From: Prochlorococcus sp. AG-363-K07
GTDB taxonomy: Bacteria; Cyanobacteriota; Cyanobacteriia; PCC-6307; Cyanobiaceae
DNA length: 64,000 bases
Direction of reading: 5' to 3'
Assembly (NCBI GenBank): GCA_003280225.1
Contig: QCFO01000001.1
Coordinates: forward strand, 1-64,000
The notes below the pieces were generated by a model, which did no database searches, had not been told where the DNA came from, and saw only the letters and a program-made list of their open reading frames with translations. A program made the position numbers and the translations under genes. Positions 50,962 through 61,695 of this stretch are shown in pieces (within the stretch, counting starts at the first letter, position 1; each line of letters opens with the position of its first letter).

Positions 50962-53055
50962 GTGTCACTAACATCCTCAGATCCATTTAGAAGGGCCTTT
51001 GAATTACGAAGTCTGTTGAATAAAGCTGGGCATGCATACTATGTGCTTGATTCTCCATTTCTTGAAGATACAGTTTATGATGCCTTCTATAGAGAATTAA
51101 TTAGTCTAGAAAAACAATACCCGGAATTGATTACACATGACAGTCCCTCTAAACGTCTTGGAGGGTTGCCAGCCACAGGTTTTTCTAGTAGCAAGCACCG
51201 AATCCCTCTATTTAGCCTTGATAACGCCTTTAACATTAAAGAACTAGAAGCTTGGTATTCAAAAGTTCAAAGAAACTTAGGGGAAAAGCCTATTGATAAT
51301 AATTTTCAGACTGATATTAAAATGATTGGAGAATTAAAAATTGACGGAAATGCATTGGCGTTAAGCTACTCAAAAGGAATACTTATAAAAGCCGCAACCA
51401 GGGGAAACGGATCAGAAGGTGAAGAGATAACAGCCAATGCACGGACAATCTGTTCACTCCCTCTCTGTTTGCAACTAGAAGATCCCCCGCCATGGCTAGA
51501 AGTCCGAGGAGAAGCATTTATCCCCAATGACGAATTTACTAAAACAAATCAAACACGTCAGTCACAAGGGGAACATCTATTTGCAAATCCCAGAAACGCC
51601 TGCGCGGGAACTCTGCGTCAACTAGATTCACGTGTTGTCGCATCAAGACATCTAGATTTCTTTGCGTACTCCTTGCATTTACCGGATGATTGGGACCATA
51701 AAGTAAAGGATTACAAGAAACCTAAAACCCAATGGGATGCTCTGAGATGGCTACAAAGAGCCGGCTTCAAAGTCAACCCACATAACAAGCTTCTAGAAAA
51801 TCTACATGAAGCTAAAGACTTCTTTTCTGACTGGGAAACTGACCGCCAAACATTACCTTATGCCACAGATGGAGTGGTTCTCAAAGTTAATACATTTGAG
51901 CTTCAAACCAAAGTAGGGTTTACACAAAAAGCACCTCGATGGGCCATTGCACTTAAGTATCCTGCAGAAGAAGCACCCAGCAAGCTCATCAAACTGACTT
52001 ACCAAATAGGAAGAACAGGTGCAGTGACACCAGTGGCAGAATTTGAATCAATTGCTTTAGCTGGGACAAGAGTTACTCGAGCAAGTCTCCACAACGCTGA
52101 TCGTCTGAAATCTCTTGATCTACACAGCGGAGACACAGTTGTGATTCGCAAGGCAGGAGAAATTATCCCGGAAGTTGTTCGAGTGATCAAAGAGTTGAGA
52201 CCTCAGGAAGCAGTACCATTGTCACTTCCTGCTAATTGTCCTGAATGCCAATCGACCCTAGTCAAAGCAAATAATGAAGCAATAACTAGATGTTTAAACT
52301 CAAGCTGCCCAGCAATTCTGCGAGGCGCACTACGACATTGGGTAAATAAAGCATCCTTAAATATTGAAGGCATAGGAAACAAGTTAATTCACCAATTAGT
52401 TGAACAAAAGTTAGTACAATCAATTGCAAATCTCTATGAACTAAATTTACACAATATCGTCAAACTTGAAAGAATGGGACCTAAATCAGCCAGCAAGTTA
52501 ATGACTTCTATATCTGAATCAAAAAACCAACCATGGCACAAAAAGCTATATGGACTTGGAATTAATCATATTGGCGAGACAAACGCGAAAGTACTAACCA
52601 AAAACTTTCACACCATAGAAGAACTTCTAGATTCAGCAGTGAATTCACCAGAGCTAATCACATCAATCTTTGGAATCGGTGATGAAATAGCACAAGCTCT
52701 AATTGAATGGTCATCCAATTCAAACAATCAAAAACTAATTGCTGATCTAAAACGTGTGGGAGTAAATCTTTCAGCAAGTGAAAAAGAAATAGAACTCTAT
52801 TCTATACAAAAAAATCAAATTTCAAATCTACTAGAAGGACAAACATTTGTTCTTACAGGCAGCATGAACTCTCTAAGTAGAAATGAAGCAAAGACTCTGA
52901 TAGAGGAAAAAGGCGGCAAAGTAACTTCATCAATCAGCGCAAATACCTCGTACTTAATTGCAGGAAGCAAAGCAGGAAGCAAATTAAATAGAGCAAATGC
53001 GCTAGGAATCAAAGTGCTAAATGAGGATGAATTCAAAAATTTACTATTTCCCTAA
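50962..53055 (+). CDS. ligA: NAD-dependent DNA ligase
   Basis: Joins Okazaki fragments using NAD. The adenylated lysine is in [19 protein letters not shown] (K-x-D-G, about 121-133), with [17 protein letters not shown] and [15 protein letters not shown] fold follows, then the zinc finger [19 protein letters not shown], helix-hairpin-helix repeats and a C-terminal BRCT domain ([20 protein letters not shown]). 697 residues. Start GTG 50962. Confidence 0.97.
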   Translation: MSLTSSDPFRRAFELRSLLNKAGHAYYVLDSPFLEDTVYDAFYRELISLEKQYPELITHDSPSKRLGGLPATGFSSSKHRIPLFSLDNAFNIKELEAWYSKVQRNLGEKPIDNNFQTDIKMIGELKIDGNALALSYSKGILIKAATRGNGSEGEEITANARTICSLPLCLQLEDPPPWLEVRGEAFIPNDEFTKTNQTRQSQGEHLFANPRNACAGTLRQLDSRVVASRHLDFFAYSLHLPDDWDHKVKDYKKPKTQWDALRWLQRAGFKVNPHNKLLENLHEAKDFFSDWETDRQTLPYATDGVVLKVNTFELQTKVGFTQKAPRWAIALKYPAEEAPSKLIKLTYQIGRTGAVTPVAEFESIALAGTRVTRASLHNADRLKSLDLHSGDTVVIRKAGEIIPEVVRVIKELRPQEAVPLSLPANCPECQSTLVKANNEAITRCLNSSCPAILRGALRHWVNKASLNIEGIGNKLIHQLVEQKLVQSIANLYELNLHNIVKLERMGPKSASKLMTSISESKNQPWHKKLYGLGINHIGETNAKVLTKNFHTIEELLDSAVNSPELITSIFGIGDEIAQALIEWSSNSNNQKLIADLKRVGVNLSASEKEIELYSIQKNQISNLLEGQTFVLTGSMNSLSRNEAKTLIEEKGGKVTSSISANTSYLIAGSKAGSKLNRANALGIKVLNEDEFKNLLFP

Positions 53056-53063
53056 AATTTTCC

Positions 53064-53069
53064 TATAAT
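53064..53069 (+). promoter_or_regulatory. TATAAT -10 box ahead of small gene
   Basis: A consensus TATAAT lies 15 bp before ATG 53084, predicting transcription from about 53076 and a leader of only some 8 nt. The -35 candidate TTACTA (53041-53046) is 17 bp upstream but poor, as is common in cyanobacteria. Confidence 0.4.
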
Positions 53070-53083
53070 AAATTAATTTGAAT

Positions 53084-53272
53084 ATGTCTAACATGACTCA
53101 AAAAAAAGTTTTTGAATGGATAAAAACTCCTTGCGGAAGAGAAAAATATACCTATTTAAATACAAAAAAGGGGTTTCTAGCGAAAATCAGACTAGCTTGG
53201 TTTGTAATCTTTGCAGCTATTGAAGATTGGAATATTACTAATCCAGATCAAATTGAAGATTCTGAATCTTGA
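53084..53272 (+). CDS. Small protein of unknown function (62 aa)
   Basis: MSNMTQKKVFEWIKTPCGRE then KYTYLNTKKGFLAKIRLAWF, an amphipathic or membrane-touching helix (LAWFVIFAAIEDW) and an acidic end. A consensus -10 box directly upstream supports its own short transcript. Its last 25 bp overlap the end of the convergent TVP38-family gene. I know no family. Confidence 0.5.
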   Translation: MSNMTQKKVFEWIKTPCGREKYTYLNTKKGFLAKIRLAWFVIFAAIEDWNITNPDQIEDSES

Positions 53273-53880
53273 AGAACTCGTCTAACTGATCTTGATACTA
53301 ACCAAACAACTGAAAGGGTCGCGACCAAACTCACAAACCGAAGAACTGAAAAGGAACCCCCAGAACGACTATCTAAAACGTCTCCAAATTGAGCAACATC
53401 ACCAGCTATTTCTCCTAATCCACAAAACAAAATTGTACCGGGCAAAATTCCTAACAAGCCAATCGAATAATCTAAAACACTGACTTCAGTTAATCCATAA
53501 ACAAAGTTGAGTAAGCTAAACGGAAATGCTGGCGATAAACGTGTCAAAAAAACTAATTTTAAACCTGACTGACTGACAGCTTTTTGTACAATTTGGAGCT
53601 TGGGCATTGCATTCAAACGCTGCTGAACCCAATTGCGTAAGAAAGTGCGTCCTAGCAAAAAAGCAACTTCTGCACCAATACAAGCTCCTATAAATACAAG
53701 TAAAGTACCTAACCAAGTACCATAAAGAGCCCCAGCCAGCATTGATGCCCAGACACCTGGCAACAAAAGGGTGACCCATATCGCATAAAGAGGAACAAAA
53801 AGTACTGCACCAAGAGAAGTTTGCAGAAAAGACCACCAGCCTTCCAAAGCAAATCCCAAGTGGACACTCAGAAAAAACAT
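53248..53880 (-). CDS. TVP38/TMEM64-family membrane protein
   Basis: 210 residues with about five membrane segments. Family marks are VTLLLPGVWASMLAGALYG with GTWLGTLLVFIGACIGAEVA (the G-x-x-x-G/A-rich re-entrant region), FLTRLSPAFPFSLLNFVYGL and the late GILPGTILFCGLGEIAG. The family overlaps DedA/VTT proteins, some of which move lipids between leaflets. Its start codon immediately follows the valS stop (no gap), so it is co-transcribed after valS on the minus strand. Confidence 0.88.
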   Translation of the reverse strand: MFFLSVHLGFALEGWWSFLQTSLGAVLFVPLYAIWVTLLLPGVWASMLAGALYGTWLGTLLVFIGACIGAEVAFLLGRTFLRNWVQQRLNAMPKLQIVQKAVSQSGLKLVFLTRLSPAFPFSLLNFVYGLTEVSVLDYSIGLLGILPGTILFCGLGEIAGDVAQFGDVLDSRSGGSFSVLRFVSLVATLSVVWLVSRSVRRVLQDSESSI

Positions 53881-56685
53881 TTAACGTAAATTAGATAAAC
53901 GTTTACGAGCCAAAGAAGCCTGTACTTCAGCTTCCATTAACTTAGTCCTACACTCAAGAACAATATTTTCTGGAGCTTTTTCAGTAAAATTTGGGTTATT
54001 TAATCGCTTGGATAAAGACATAATTTCCTTGTCGGCCTTCAACAGGTCCTTCTCTAAACGCATACACAAACTATCAAGATCTACTAATCCTTCTATAGGC
54101 AAAACAACCTCCAATTCTCCACTTACACCAGCTAAAGCTTTTACACAAGATTGTGAATTTGCGGTTTGAGGATCTAAAATTTCTAAAGGTTGTGCCCTAG
54201 TAAGAACCTGAATATCATTTTGCGCCTTGCTCAAGATTTGCTCTAAATCTTTTCGTGCGGTAATCAAACGAACAGGAACCTCTTGGGATGGTTTTAACCC
54301 TGCTATAGCCCTCAGATTACGAATCAATCTAATAGCAGCAAATAACTCGCTAAAAGAAGTTTCAAGATCCTCATCTAATTGCTCAGAATCCACCTCAGGC
54401 CAATTTTGAAAAGCTAACAAACATTCATCAGAAGCACCTGTCAAGGCATGCCAAAGCTCTTCAGTTAAATGAGGCATAAGAGGGTGGAGAAATACCAAAA
54501 GATCAGTCAAAACCTTAAACAAAACTTTTTGAGCAATTCTCTTATCAGACAATTGCTGATCTGTCGCATTATCTCCTGGATTTAAACGGCGTTTTATCAA
54601 TTCCAAATACCAATCACAAAAATCATTCCAAGCAAATTCATATAAACCCTTGGCTGCCTCACCTAGCCCATAATTCTTATATCTCTGATAGGTTTGTCCA
54701 TTAACTCTATTTAAACGGGACAAAATCCAACAATCAGCTAGTTGCATATCATTTGGATCTATTAAATCAAAACTTTCAACTGATTGATTTTCTAAATTAA
54801 TAAGTGCAAATCGTGTTGCGTTCCACAATTTATTAGCAAAATTTCTCGATGCTTCAACCGTTGTAGATGTTTCAGTCTTCCTATCAAAATCAAGACGTAT
54901 GTCCTGACCAGCTCCTGCAACCTCCCGAACCAAAGCAAATCTAAGTGCATCAGTTCCATAACGATCAATTAACAAAATTGGATCAATTCCATTACCTGCA
55001 CTTTTGCTCATCTTCCTATTTTGTTCATCTCTCACCAAACCATGAATATAAACATCAGCAAATGGCATTTTGCCTGTAAAAAACCCAGACATCATCGTCA
55101 TTCTGGCAACCCAGAAAAAAATGATGTCAAAACCTGTCACCAAGGTACTGGTAGGGTACCAACGATTTAAATCAGCACTCGTGTCCTCAGGCCAACCTAA
55201 TGTGGAAAAAGGCCACAAACCGCTAGAAAACCAAGTATCTAAAACATCTTGGTCCTGACAAATTTTGATTGACTCTCCAAATTCAGCTCTGGCTTGAGCA
55301 AAAGCTTCGGCCTCCGAAGAAGCAACAATATAAGGGGTCTCATCTGTCACTATCCCATCAGTCTCACTAATCACAAACCAAGCTGGGATTCGATGACCCC
55401 ACCAAAGTTGTCGACTAATGCACCAATCTCGTATATCAGTCAACCAATCGCTATAAACCTTCTCCCAACGTTCTGGCACAAATCGTGGTTCCGACTTAGC
55501 CAAATGCTCACGACATCTTGCAGCAAGTGGTTCCATACGAACAAACCATTGCGTCGACAACAAAGGTTCTACTGGAACTTTCCCTCGATCAGAATAAGGA
55601 ACACTATGTTTATGAGGGTCGACCTTCACCAAGCATCCCTCTTCTTCTAATGCCTTAACAACAGCGTTACGAGCATCAAATCGATCTAATCCCTCAAATT
55701 GCCCTGCTAATTTATTCATCGTGCCGTCCTTATTCATCACAGTAATCAGAGGCAACTCATGCCGCTGACCTATTGCAAAATCATTGGGATCATGAGCTGG
55801 AGTCACCTTGACACATCCAGTCCCAAAATCTTTATCAACCAACTCATCTGCAATAACAGGAATCTGACGGCCAACTAAAGGCAAAGTTATTTGTTGGCCA
55901 ATCAGCTCGCTATATCGACTATCTAAAGGATTTACTGCAACAGCTACATCCCCTAACATGGTTTCTGGGCGAGTAGTAGCAACCTCAATATGGGTCCTGC
56001 CATCATTTGCAGGTCCATTAGATAATGGATAGCGAAAATGCCATAAATAGCCTTCCACCTCCCTCATCTCTACTTCTAAATCACTTACCGCTGAACCTGA
56101 AGCAGGACACCAATTCACCAAATATTCACCTCGATAAATCAAGCCATCCTGATGTAAAAGGAGAAAGGCTTTAGAAACAGCTTCACTCAAGTTCTTGTCA
56201 AGGGTAAACCGCTCTCTCTGCCAATCAACCGAATAGCCCAATCGTCTTAGTTGACTAGTAATCTTTCCTCCACTTTTCTTTTTCCAATTCCATGCCCTTT
56301 TAAGAAAAGCGTTTCTTCCGATTTCCGCGAGGCTTTTACCTTCCGCTTTCAGTTGCTTCTCAAGAATTGTTTGGACAGCAATTGAAGCATGATCTGTACC
56401 GGGCAAACAAAGAACATTTTTACCCAATAATCGCTGAAATCTGACAATCGCATCAATCAATGCTGTGTTAAAAGCATGCCCCATATGCAAACTGCCTGTG
56501 ACATTAGGTGGAGGTATAACCACAGAAAAGGACTCTCCAGAAGACTTTGGATCTGGATGAAACGCAGCAGTCTCCTCCCACACCTTTTGCCAATGACCCT
56601 CTACTTTTCCAGAGTCGTAGATCTTAGGGAGGGCATCAGCCAAATTTCCTTGTTCGGGCAACTCAGTCAAAATAGAATTGAGCAA
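53881..56685 (-). CDS. valS: Valyl-tRNA synthetase
   Basis: Class I synthetase that charges tRNA-Val; a tRNA-Val gene lies 1.3 kb away. HIGH-type motif [20 protein letters not shown] (about 58-77), editing domain with [22 protein letters not shown]-type motif [20 protein letters not shown]. It has an anticodon-binding domain and a C-terminal coiled coil ([20 protein letters not shown]). 934 residues. Stops directly against the start of the TVP38-family gene. Confidence 0.98.
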   Translation of the reverse strand: MLNSILTELPEQGNLADALPKIYDSGKVEGHWQKVWEETAAFHPDPKSSGESFSVVIPPPNVTGSLHMGHAFNTALIDAIVRFQRLLGKNVLCLPGTDHASIAVQTILEKQLKAEGKSLAEIGRNAFLKRAWNWKKKSGGKITSQLRRLGYSVDWQRERFTLDKNLSEAVSKAFLLLHQDGLIYRGEYLVNWCPASGSAVSDLEVEMREVEGYLWHFRYPLSNGPANDGRTHIEVATTRPETMLGDVAVAVNPLDSRYSELIGQQITLPLVGRQIPVIADELVDKDFGTGCVKVTPAHDPNDFAIGQRHELPLITVMNKDGTMNKLAGQFEGLDRFDARNAVVKALEEEGCLVKVDPHKHSVPYSDRGKVPVEPLLSTQWFVRMEPLAARCREHLAKSEPRFVPERWEKVYSDWLTDIRDWCISRQLWWGHRIPAWFVISETDGIVTDETPYIVASSEAEAFAQARAEFGESIKICQDQDVLDTWFSSGLWPFSTLGWPEDTSADLNRWYPTSTLVTGFDIIFFWVARMTMMSGFFTGKMPFADVYIHGLVRDEQNRKMSKSAGNGIDPILLIDRYGTDALRFALVREVAGAGQDIRLDFDRKTETSTTVEASRNFANKLWNATRFALINLENQSVESFDLIDPNDMQLADCWILSRLNRVNGQTYQRYKNYGLGEAAKGLYEFAWNDFCDWYLELIKRRLNPGDNATDQQLSDKRIAQKVLFKVLTDLLVFLHPLMPHLTEELWHALTGASDECLLAFQNWPEVDSEQLDEDLETSFSELFAAIRLIRNLRAIAGLKPSQEVPVRLITARKDLEQILSKAQNDIQVLTRAQPLEILDPQTANSQSCVKALAGVSGELEVVLPIEGLVDLDSLCMRLEKDLLKADKEIMSLSKRLNNPNFTEKAPENIVLECRTKLMEAEVQASLARKRLSNLR

Positions 56686-56732
56686 TATGCAAACTATGCT
56701 CGCAAAAAGAAGCTCAAAAATGTGGTTTTAAG

Positions 56733-57209
56733 TCAGGCATCTTTTTCTTTTAATCGCCACGGTATAGAAATCACAGCATCCAACTGCTGCCAAAGCTTTC
56801 TTTCAAAAGCAACCATTTCTAACAACTCAACCTTCAGCAATGCCTTCTCGGCTTGATCCAGAGTGACTGGCAAAGAACTGCTGATAGGCAAAATTAATAT
56901 TTGAGACTCAGCAGGATCAGCCAAAATCTGAAGAGACAGGCTATCTAGAGTTCTTTCAAAAAACATCCTACGCATCCGACTAGTTAAGGGATCGCCCAAA
57001 GAGTTCGCGAAAAGTTCAAGACTCTCACGTTCTCCCGAAAGACCACAATTCAACGAAAGCCAAATCAAAAATTTCACCCAACTATCTACAGTCCAAAGCG
57101 GATGGAAGCTTCCACGGTTTCTATGTACGAGCTCCATCACAGCAAAATCAAAAAGTTTTGCTTGAACCAAAGTTTGATTTGAATTTTCCATAAGAGACAT
57201 CATCGCCAA
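56733..57209 (-). CDS. Conserved-looking unknown protein (158 aa)
   Basis: A mostly helical protein: LFDFAVMELVHRNRGSFHPL, WTVDSWVKFLIWLSLNCGLS, MRRMFFERTLDSLSLQILAD, then AFERKLWQQLDAVISIPWRL. Several ATGs are possible at the start (57209, 57203, 57200, 57191). No motif I can name. It lies upstream of valS with 47 bp between and is divergent from the acidic gene at 57249. Length, composition and clean start context support a real gene. Confidence 0.65.
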   Translation of the reverse strand: MAMMSLMENSNQTLVQAKLFDFAVMELVHRNRGSFHPLWTVDSWVKFLIWLSLNCGLSGERESLELFANSLGDPLTSRMRRMFFERTLDSLSLQILADPAESQILILPISSSLPVTLDQAEKALLKVELLEMVAFERKLWQQLDAVISIPWRLKEKDA

Positions 57210-57248
57210 TTACACTCAGACTGGTTCTGTTTGTAACCAGCATTACCA

Positions 57249-57506
57249 ATGGCCATGGATCTAAACGACCCGGATCTAGAATTTTCTGACTTGGTATATG
57301 CCTACCAAACTTGGGTAATGGCTGTAATCAATGATGAAAAGCTAGACAGCGAAGACAAACTGTTAACAGAAGACATCACAGATGATGCCCTCAATGCAAT
57401 GCGATTTCTCCCAGGAGAAGTAACAAGCGCTATTGAGACTTGTTTAGCCCGTGTATATGACGTGGATGAAGATGAATTGGCTTCTCTACTCTTTCCAGAA
57501 GAATGA
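57249..57506 (+). CDS. Small acidic unknown protein (85 aa)
   Basis: A very acidic protein: MAMDLNDPDLEFSDLVYAYQ, TWVMAVINDEKLDSEDKLLT, EDITDDALNAMRFLPGEVTS and an EEDELASL-type end (VDEDELASLLFPEE). I recall small cyanobacterial proteins of this kind but no function. Alternative ATG at 57255. It is divergent from the 158-residue gene. The following 453 bp to tRNA-Val contain no intact gene (see the relic entry). Confidence 0.68.
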   Translation: MAMDLNDPDLEFSDLVYAYQTWVMAVINDEKLDSEDKLLTEDITDDALNAMRFLPGEVTSAIETCLARVYDVDEDELASLLFPEE

Positions 57507-57665
57507 TTTGAGAACCAAAAGAGTTGCTAAGTCTTGATAAAGCCTTGTAGCGAAAGGTTAATTAAGGCCCAGAGTTCAATTTGAAAGAAGTGAACATTAT
57601 TTCTTAGATTATTTACAACCTCAACCCTGCTCCACATACACAATATTCGGCTCTCTCAGATGGAC

Positions 57666-57875
57666 TTAAGAGAAAACATCCCCCATTAGATCTCCATGAT
57701 AGTCAAGATCCAATCCTTGCAATAGCTGCAACTGTTCATGTGGTACAAAAACAGTCACCCCATCAGTGTATGCGACTAGAACATGCTTAGCTATCCAGAT
57801 TGCAAGCGGAAATGAAGCCAACCTTCACATATGTATCATTCAACTAATGTGCATAATTTCTGGTGTTAGTGCAAA
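57666..57875 (-). pseudogene. Relic of an IscA/HesB-like gene, frameshifted
   Basis: Three pieces read in order on the minus strand but in different frames. ALTPEIMHIS stop (57872-57843) is first. CEGWLHFRLQSG stop (57829-57791) is second. IAKHVLVAYTDGVTVFVPHE then QLQLLQGLDLDYHGDLMGDVFS stop (57794-57666) is third. The last piece matches the HesB/IscA fold end, where G-V-x-V-x-V-D-x-x-S-x-x-x-L-x-G-x-x-L-D-Y-x-x-x-L-M-G-G-G-F is usual. No cysteine follows because the frame stops after DVFS. The whole looks like a decayed member of a short IscA-like family seen in marine cyanobacteria. A working short gene from TTG in piece three is possible but unlikely. Confidence 0.5.
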
Positions 57876-57959
57876 AGCCATTTATCTTCCTAGCACTGAT
57901 TCTGCTTCAGACTAACGCTCAAACTTAATCGATTGTTCATGGAGACTACAAAGTCGAAA

Positions 57960-58031
<72 letters not shown>

Positions 58032-58089
58032 AATCATCCACATTCTGCACTACCACGTTCCCGTTACACTAAAAGAGATTCAAAGAGCA

Positions 58090-58560
58090 ATGGCGTCAGG
58101 TAGAGATCATGATAAATCAATCCTACGATGGAGCCTACCTTTTGCGCTGATTTTGAGTCTATGTTCTGGTTTTAATTCCGGATTCATCGGTGGATTTTCC
58201 TTCCTCTTAGGAGGCCTATGGCTTTCTCCCGATCTAGACACAACATCGAATTCCCTAAAGCGCTGGGGACTATTAAGAGTTATATGGTTTCCATATCGAA
58301 AACTTGTTCGCCATCGATCATTAGCCTCACACAGCCCAATCATTGGTACAGCATTAAGACTTTGCTACTTATTGATCTGGATCATTTGTATAATTTATCT
58401 GTTTAAAGTAGTACAAATAAATAGTCCTTTTCTGATAGCAAATTACTTAAAAAACTCGCTTCAAGACAACCCAAAAGCTTTGATATCCATCTTAGTGGGC
58501 TTAGAAGCAAGTTCATGGCTTCACCTAATTCAAGATGGAGATCCCTTCCCTAAAGTCTGA
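58090..58560 (+). CDS. DUF2227 putative metal-binding membrane protein
   Basis: 156 residues of the cyanobacterial DUF2227 family. It has two hydrophobic segments near the start (LPFALILSLCSGFNSGFIGG) and LLGGLWLSPDLDTTSNSLKR with the D-x-D pair. RKLVRHRSLASHSPIIGTAL has the histidine pattern, then a membrane segment, and a final WLHLIQDGDP. Conserved Asp and His positions suggest metal binding and the family resembles YdjM-type membrane hydrolases. Activity unproven. Confidence 0.85.
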   Translation: MASGRDHDKSILRWSLPFALILSLCSGFNSGFIGGFSFLLGGLWLSPDLDTTSNSLKRWGLLRVIWFPYRKLVRHRSLASHSPIIGTALRLCYLLIWIICIIYLFKVVQINSPFLIANYLKNSLQDNPKALISILVGLEASSWLHLIQDGDPFPKV

Positions 58561-58598
58561 AAATTCAATTATGGATAAAAGGCTAATCTTCAAAGAAA

Positions 58599-59477
58599 AT
58601 GAAATCCATGGAACAAAACCACAAAGATATTACAACTTCTGCTATTCGCGAGCTGATAGAAATTGTGGCCAAACTTCGCTCTCCCTCAGAAGGATGTCCA
58701 TGGGATCTTGCACAGACACATGAATCTCTGATCCCTTATATTCTTGAAGAAGCTTATGAAGTGGTTGATGCAATTAGAAATAAAGACAACAAAGAGATAA
58801 AAGAAGAGCTAGGAGATCTTTTGTTACAAGTAGTGTTACAAGCACAAATTGGAAATGAGCAAAGATTGTTCAATCTAGAGGACATTGCAAAAGAGATATC
58901 AAACAAATTAATCCGTAGACACCCTCATGTATTTGAAAATCAAAAAGCTACCACCATTGATGAAGTCAAAAATAACTGGGAAAAAATAAAGATGCTTGAA
59001 AAACCATACAAAACATCTCTTACTCCAATAAGTGATGACTTAAAAGAAAAGGTTCGTTCGCAGCCTGCAATAGCTGGCACAATGGAAATCTCTAAAAAAG
59101 CTGCTAAATGTGGTTTTGAATGGGAAGATATTGAAAGCTTATGGGACAAAGTACATGAAGAATTCAGCGAGCTAAAAGTGGCACTTAAAAATAATGATTT
59201 ATCAAATGCAGAAGAAGAGTTAGGAGATCTTCTATTCACAATCATTAATGTTGGACGTTGGTATAATCTCAGTCCAGAAGAAGGACTAGCAGGAACCAAT
59301 AAGCGTTTTATAGAAAGATTTTCATATATGGAATCTACTTTGGAAGGGGATTTTTCAGGGCATCCCTTGAATGAAATTAAAAAGCTTTGGGAAAATGCTA
59401 AGGACTCAATCAAGCAAAGGAAAAATACAAGCCAAGAGAACTCTGAGACCTTCAAAGGTACGTTGCCAGATCGTTAA
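58599..59477 (+). CDS. mazG: Nucleoside triphosphate pyrophosphohydrolase MazG
   Basis: House-cleaning enzyme that hydrolyses non-canonical or excess NTPs. Two MazG domains: residues about 20-125 (SEGCPWDLAQTHESLIPYIL, EEAYEVVDAIRN, EELGDLLLQVVLQAQIGNEQ) and about 160-260 (AKCGFEWEDIESLWDKVHEE, AEEELGDLLFTIINVGRW). Each shows the E-E-x-x-E and E-x-x-D metal-binding pattern. 292 residues. It is a chromosomal-type two-domain enzyme, not the single-domain phage form. speE follows on the same strand. Confidence 0.96.
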   Translation: MKSMEQNHKDITTSAIRELIEIVAKLRSPSEGCPWDLAQTHESLIPYILEEAYEVVDAIRNKDNKEIKEELGDLLLQVVLQAQIGNEQRLFNLEDIAKEISNKLIRRHPHVFENQKATTIDEVKNNWEKIKMLEKPYKTSLTPISDDLKEKVRSQPAIAGTMEISKKAAKCGFEWEDIESLWDKVHEEFSELKVALKNNDLSNAEEELGDLLFTIINVGRWYNLSPEEGLAGTNKRFIERFSYMESTLEGDFSGHPLNEIKKLWENAKDSIKQRKNTSQENSETFKGTLPDR

Positions 59478-59535
59478 CTCAAGATGGCATTGCATCAAAA
59501 GAGTACTTATCTAGAAAGAGGTCGAATAACATGTA

Positions 59536-60399
59536 ATGCAAGCTAGCCAAGATCCATTGAATAATTGGATATACGAGAATCACAAAGGAGTTCGATACGG
59601 CCTAAAAGGCAAGGTTTTAGTTGATGAAAGAAGCAGTTTCCAACAAATAACAATTATAGAAAGCGAAAGGTATGGGAAAAGCCTTTTACTAGATGGCTGT
59701 TGGATGACAGCAGAACATCAAGAACGTCATTACCACGAATGTCTTGTGCAACCAGCACTTTGTAGTTCTGCAGAGCTCTCTAAAGCATTAATCATCGGAG
59801 GAGGAGATGGTGGAACCGCAAGAGAATGCTTGAGACATAAAGAACTAAAATACCTAGATATGGTAGAAATCGATCTTCGAGTGGTCGAATTGAGCCAAAA
59901 ATATTTACCCACTATTGGAGGTTCAGCATGGATTGATCAGCGACTGCACTTGAACATCTGTAACGGGATTGATTGGGTTGCGAATGCACTAGATGGGACT
60001 TATGACGTCGTCATCGTGGATGGCTCAGATCCGAAAGGTCCAGCAGAAGGCTTATTTAATAAAATCTTTTTTGAAAACTGCAAACGCATACTTAAGCCAA
60101 ATGGAGTTTTTGCTACTCAAACTGAATCACCAGAAGCTTTTCAGTCAATACATATTGAGACTATTAAATTGATTCGAGAAATTTTTGAATTTGCTGATCC
60201 CCTTTATGGCTCTGTTCCAATGTATCCAAGCGGCTGGTGGAGTTGGACTTTTGCCTCAATCAATAGTCCAAGGTATAAACATCCAATAAAAAAACGAGTA
60301 GACGAAATTTCTAAAAACTGTGAAATCTGGAGCCCTCGATGGCAAAAGGGTGCTTTTGATGCAATTCCTGCTTTTATCGAAAGAGAACTAAATCCATGA
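59536..60399 (+). CDS. speE: Spermidine synthase
   Basis: Aminopropyltransferase joining decarboxylated SAM to putrescine. It has the SAM-binding site [20 protein letters not shown] (about 90-109), [39 protein letters not shown] and Q-T-E-S-P end ([16 protein letters not shown]). 287 residues. Its stop overlaps the speB start by ATGA, so the two are translationally coupled. Confidence 0.96.
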   Translation: MQASQDPLNNWIYENHKGVRYGLKGKVLVDERSSFQQITIIESERYGKSLLLDGCWMTAEHQERHYHECLVQPALCSSAELSKALIIGGGDGGTARECLRHKELKYLDMVEIDLRVVELSQKYLPTIGGSAWIDQRLHLNICNGIDWVANALDGTYDVVIVDGSDPKGPAEGLFNKIFFENCKRILKPNGVFATQTESPEAFQSIHIETIKLIREIFEFADPLYGSVPMYPSGWWSWTFASINSPRYKHPIKKRVDEISKNCEIWSPRWQKGAFDAIPAFIERELNP

Positions 60400-61295
60400 A
60401 ATGTAAAATCTCACATGTGAATTTTTCATTTAACCAAGAAGGAGCAATCTTTATGGGAGCCAAACGCTCTAATGAAGATTGCAAAATAGGTCTATTTGGT
60501 GTTCCCTTTGATGGAACAACCTCTTTCCGACCGGGCACACGTTTCGGTCCTTCAGCGATTCGTGAAGCTAGTTATGGGCTAGAAACTTTTTGTCCACAGC
60601 TAGAAGCTGATCTTGAAAATATCAATTTCTTAGATCTAGGAGCCCTAGAAATTCCTCATGGTGCCCCTGAACCAGTTATATCACTAGTTAAAGAAGCTAC
60701 ATCGGATTTAATACTCCGAAAACTAAAGCCCCTAATTCTTGGCGGGGAACACTCAATAAGTTCTGGTGCAGTTGCATCAATAGCCACAAATTTCCCAGAT
60801 CTCATCCTTATTCAACTGGATGCCCATGCTGACCTACGCAGTGAATGGCAAGGAAACCAACATAGTCATGCTTGTGCAATGAGGAGGTGCTTGGACGTAT
60901 TACCAAGTAGAAAGATTTTTCAAGTAGCAATCAGAAGTGGCACAGCTGAGGAGTTTCAAGAGATCAAAAAAAATAATTGGCTAGTTAATCATCATCGTGG
61001 CCATCCAGCATTTGAATTAGAAAAGGTACTCAATCCTCACAAGGGCAAACCCATCTATCTCACCGTAGACCTTGATTGGTTTGATCCAAGCGTGATGCCA
61101 GGCACAGGTACGCCTGAACCAGGAGGATTCTTCTGGGAGGATTTTAGATCCATAACAGATGTCTTAAAAAAGCATAAAATTGTTGGTGCAGATATTGTTG
61201 AGCTATCACCGCAACTAGATAGTTCAGGAATCAGCTCAATTATTGCCGCAAAGGCAACAAGAAGCTTATTAATGTTGTTGAATATGGAAAATTAA
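60396..61295 (+). CDS. speB: Agmatinase
   Basis: Manganese ureohydrolase that converts agmatine to putrescine and urea, feeding speE. Metal-binding motifs: [27 protein letters not shown] and [20 protein letters not shown]. 299 residues from ATG 60396, which overlaps the speE stop. A second in-frame ATG at 60453 has AAGGAG 8 nt before it; the preceding residues (NQEGAIF) look family-like, so I keep 60396. Confidence 0.95.
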   Translation: MKCKISHVNFSFNQEGAIFMGAKRSNEDCKIGLFGVPFDGTTSFRPGTRFGPSAIREASYGLETFCPQLEADLENINFLDLGALEIPHGAPEPVISLVKEATSDLILRKLKPLILGGEHSISSGAVASIATNFPDLILIQLDAHADLRSEWQGNQHSHACAMRRCLDVLPSRKIFQVAIRSGTAEEFQEIKKNNWLVNHHRGHPAFELEKVLNPHKGKPIYLTVDLDWFDPSVMPGTGTPEPGGFFWEDFRSITDVLKKHKIVGADIVELSPQLDSSGISSIIAAKATRSLLMLLNMEN

Positions 61296-61323
61296 CCTCA
61301 ACGAACTTGAATTCACAAAAATT

Positions 61324-61560
61324 TCATCGCTCTAGAGAAGCAAAAGCACGCCCAAACTCTAATTGCTTCTCTCTACAAGGTACTACTTTGGTTTCTTCAA
61401 GATTCGGCAATGAAGGAGATTTCATTGACCAATGATGACAAAACGCAAAGGATGCAACATCAGCATGAACTCTGATCTTCCTCAAGCGGCACCATTCACC
61501 TGTCTCTGACTGACAAGAGAGACAGTGCTGACAAGTCTTGCAGGATGCTTGTAAGGACAT
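61324..61560 (-). CDS. Small Cys-rich protein, likely metal-binding
   Basis: 78 residues. N-terminal MSLQASCKTCQHCLSCQSET contains C-x2-C-x2-C-x2-C and a further WCRLRK, followed by VHADVASFAFCHHWSMKSPS with a CHHW cluster. The layout suggests a zinc or iron-sulfur site. I recall similar small unnamed proteins in marine Synechococcus and Prochlorococcus but no function. It faces speB tail to tail and is divergent from gcvT. Confidence 0.75.
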   Translation of the reverse strand: MSLQASCKTCQHCLSCQSETGEWCRLRKIRVHADVASFAFCHHWSMKSPSLPNLEETKVVPCREKQLEFGRAFASLER

Positions 61561-61695
61561 TGATCATGCCCGAAGTAACCAAGCCTACTTAGGGTTGAGC
61601 AATCCAGCCACGAAGCCTAAACAATCTCCTACTTTCCTTCCGCTTTGCATAGGAGCATATTTCACAAAAACAAACAACAAACCACTTGAGCAAAT

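Noticed and set aside
58599-59477. MazG as a phage gene or sign of a mobile element
   Set aside because: The protein has two MazG domains and chromosomal context; phage MazG is single-domain.
61561-61695. Glycine riboswitch ahead of gcvT
   Set aside because: The 135-bp space lacks the conserved tandem aptamer core.
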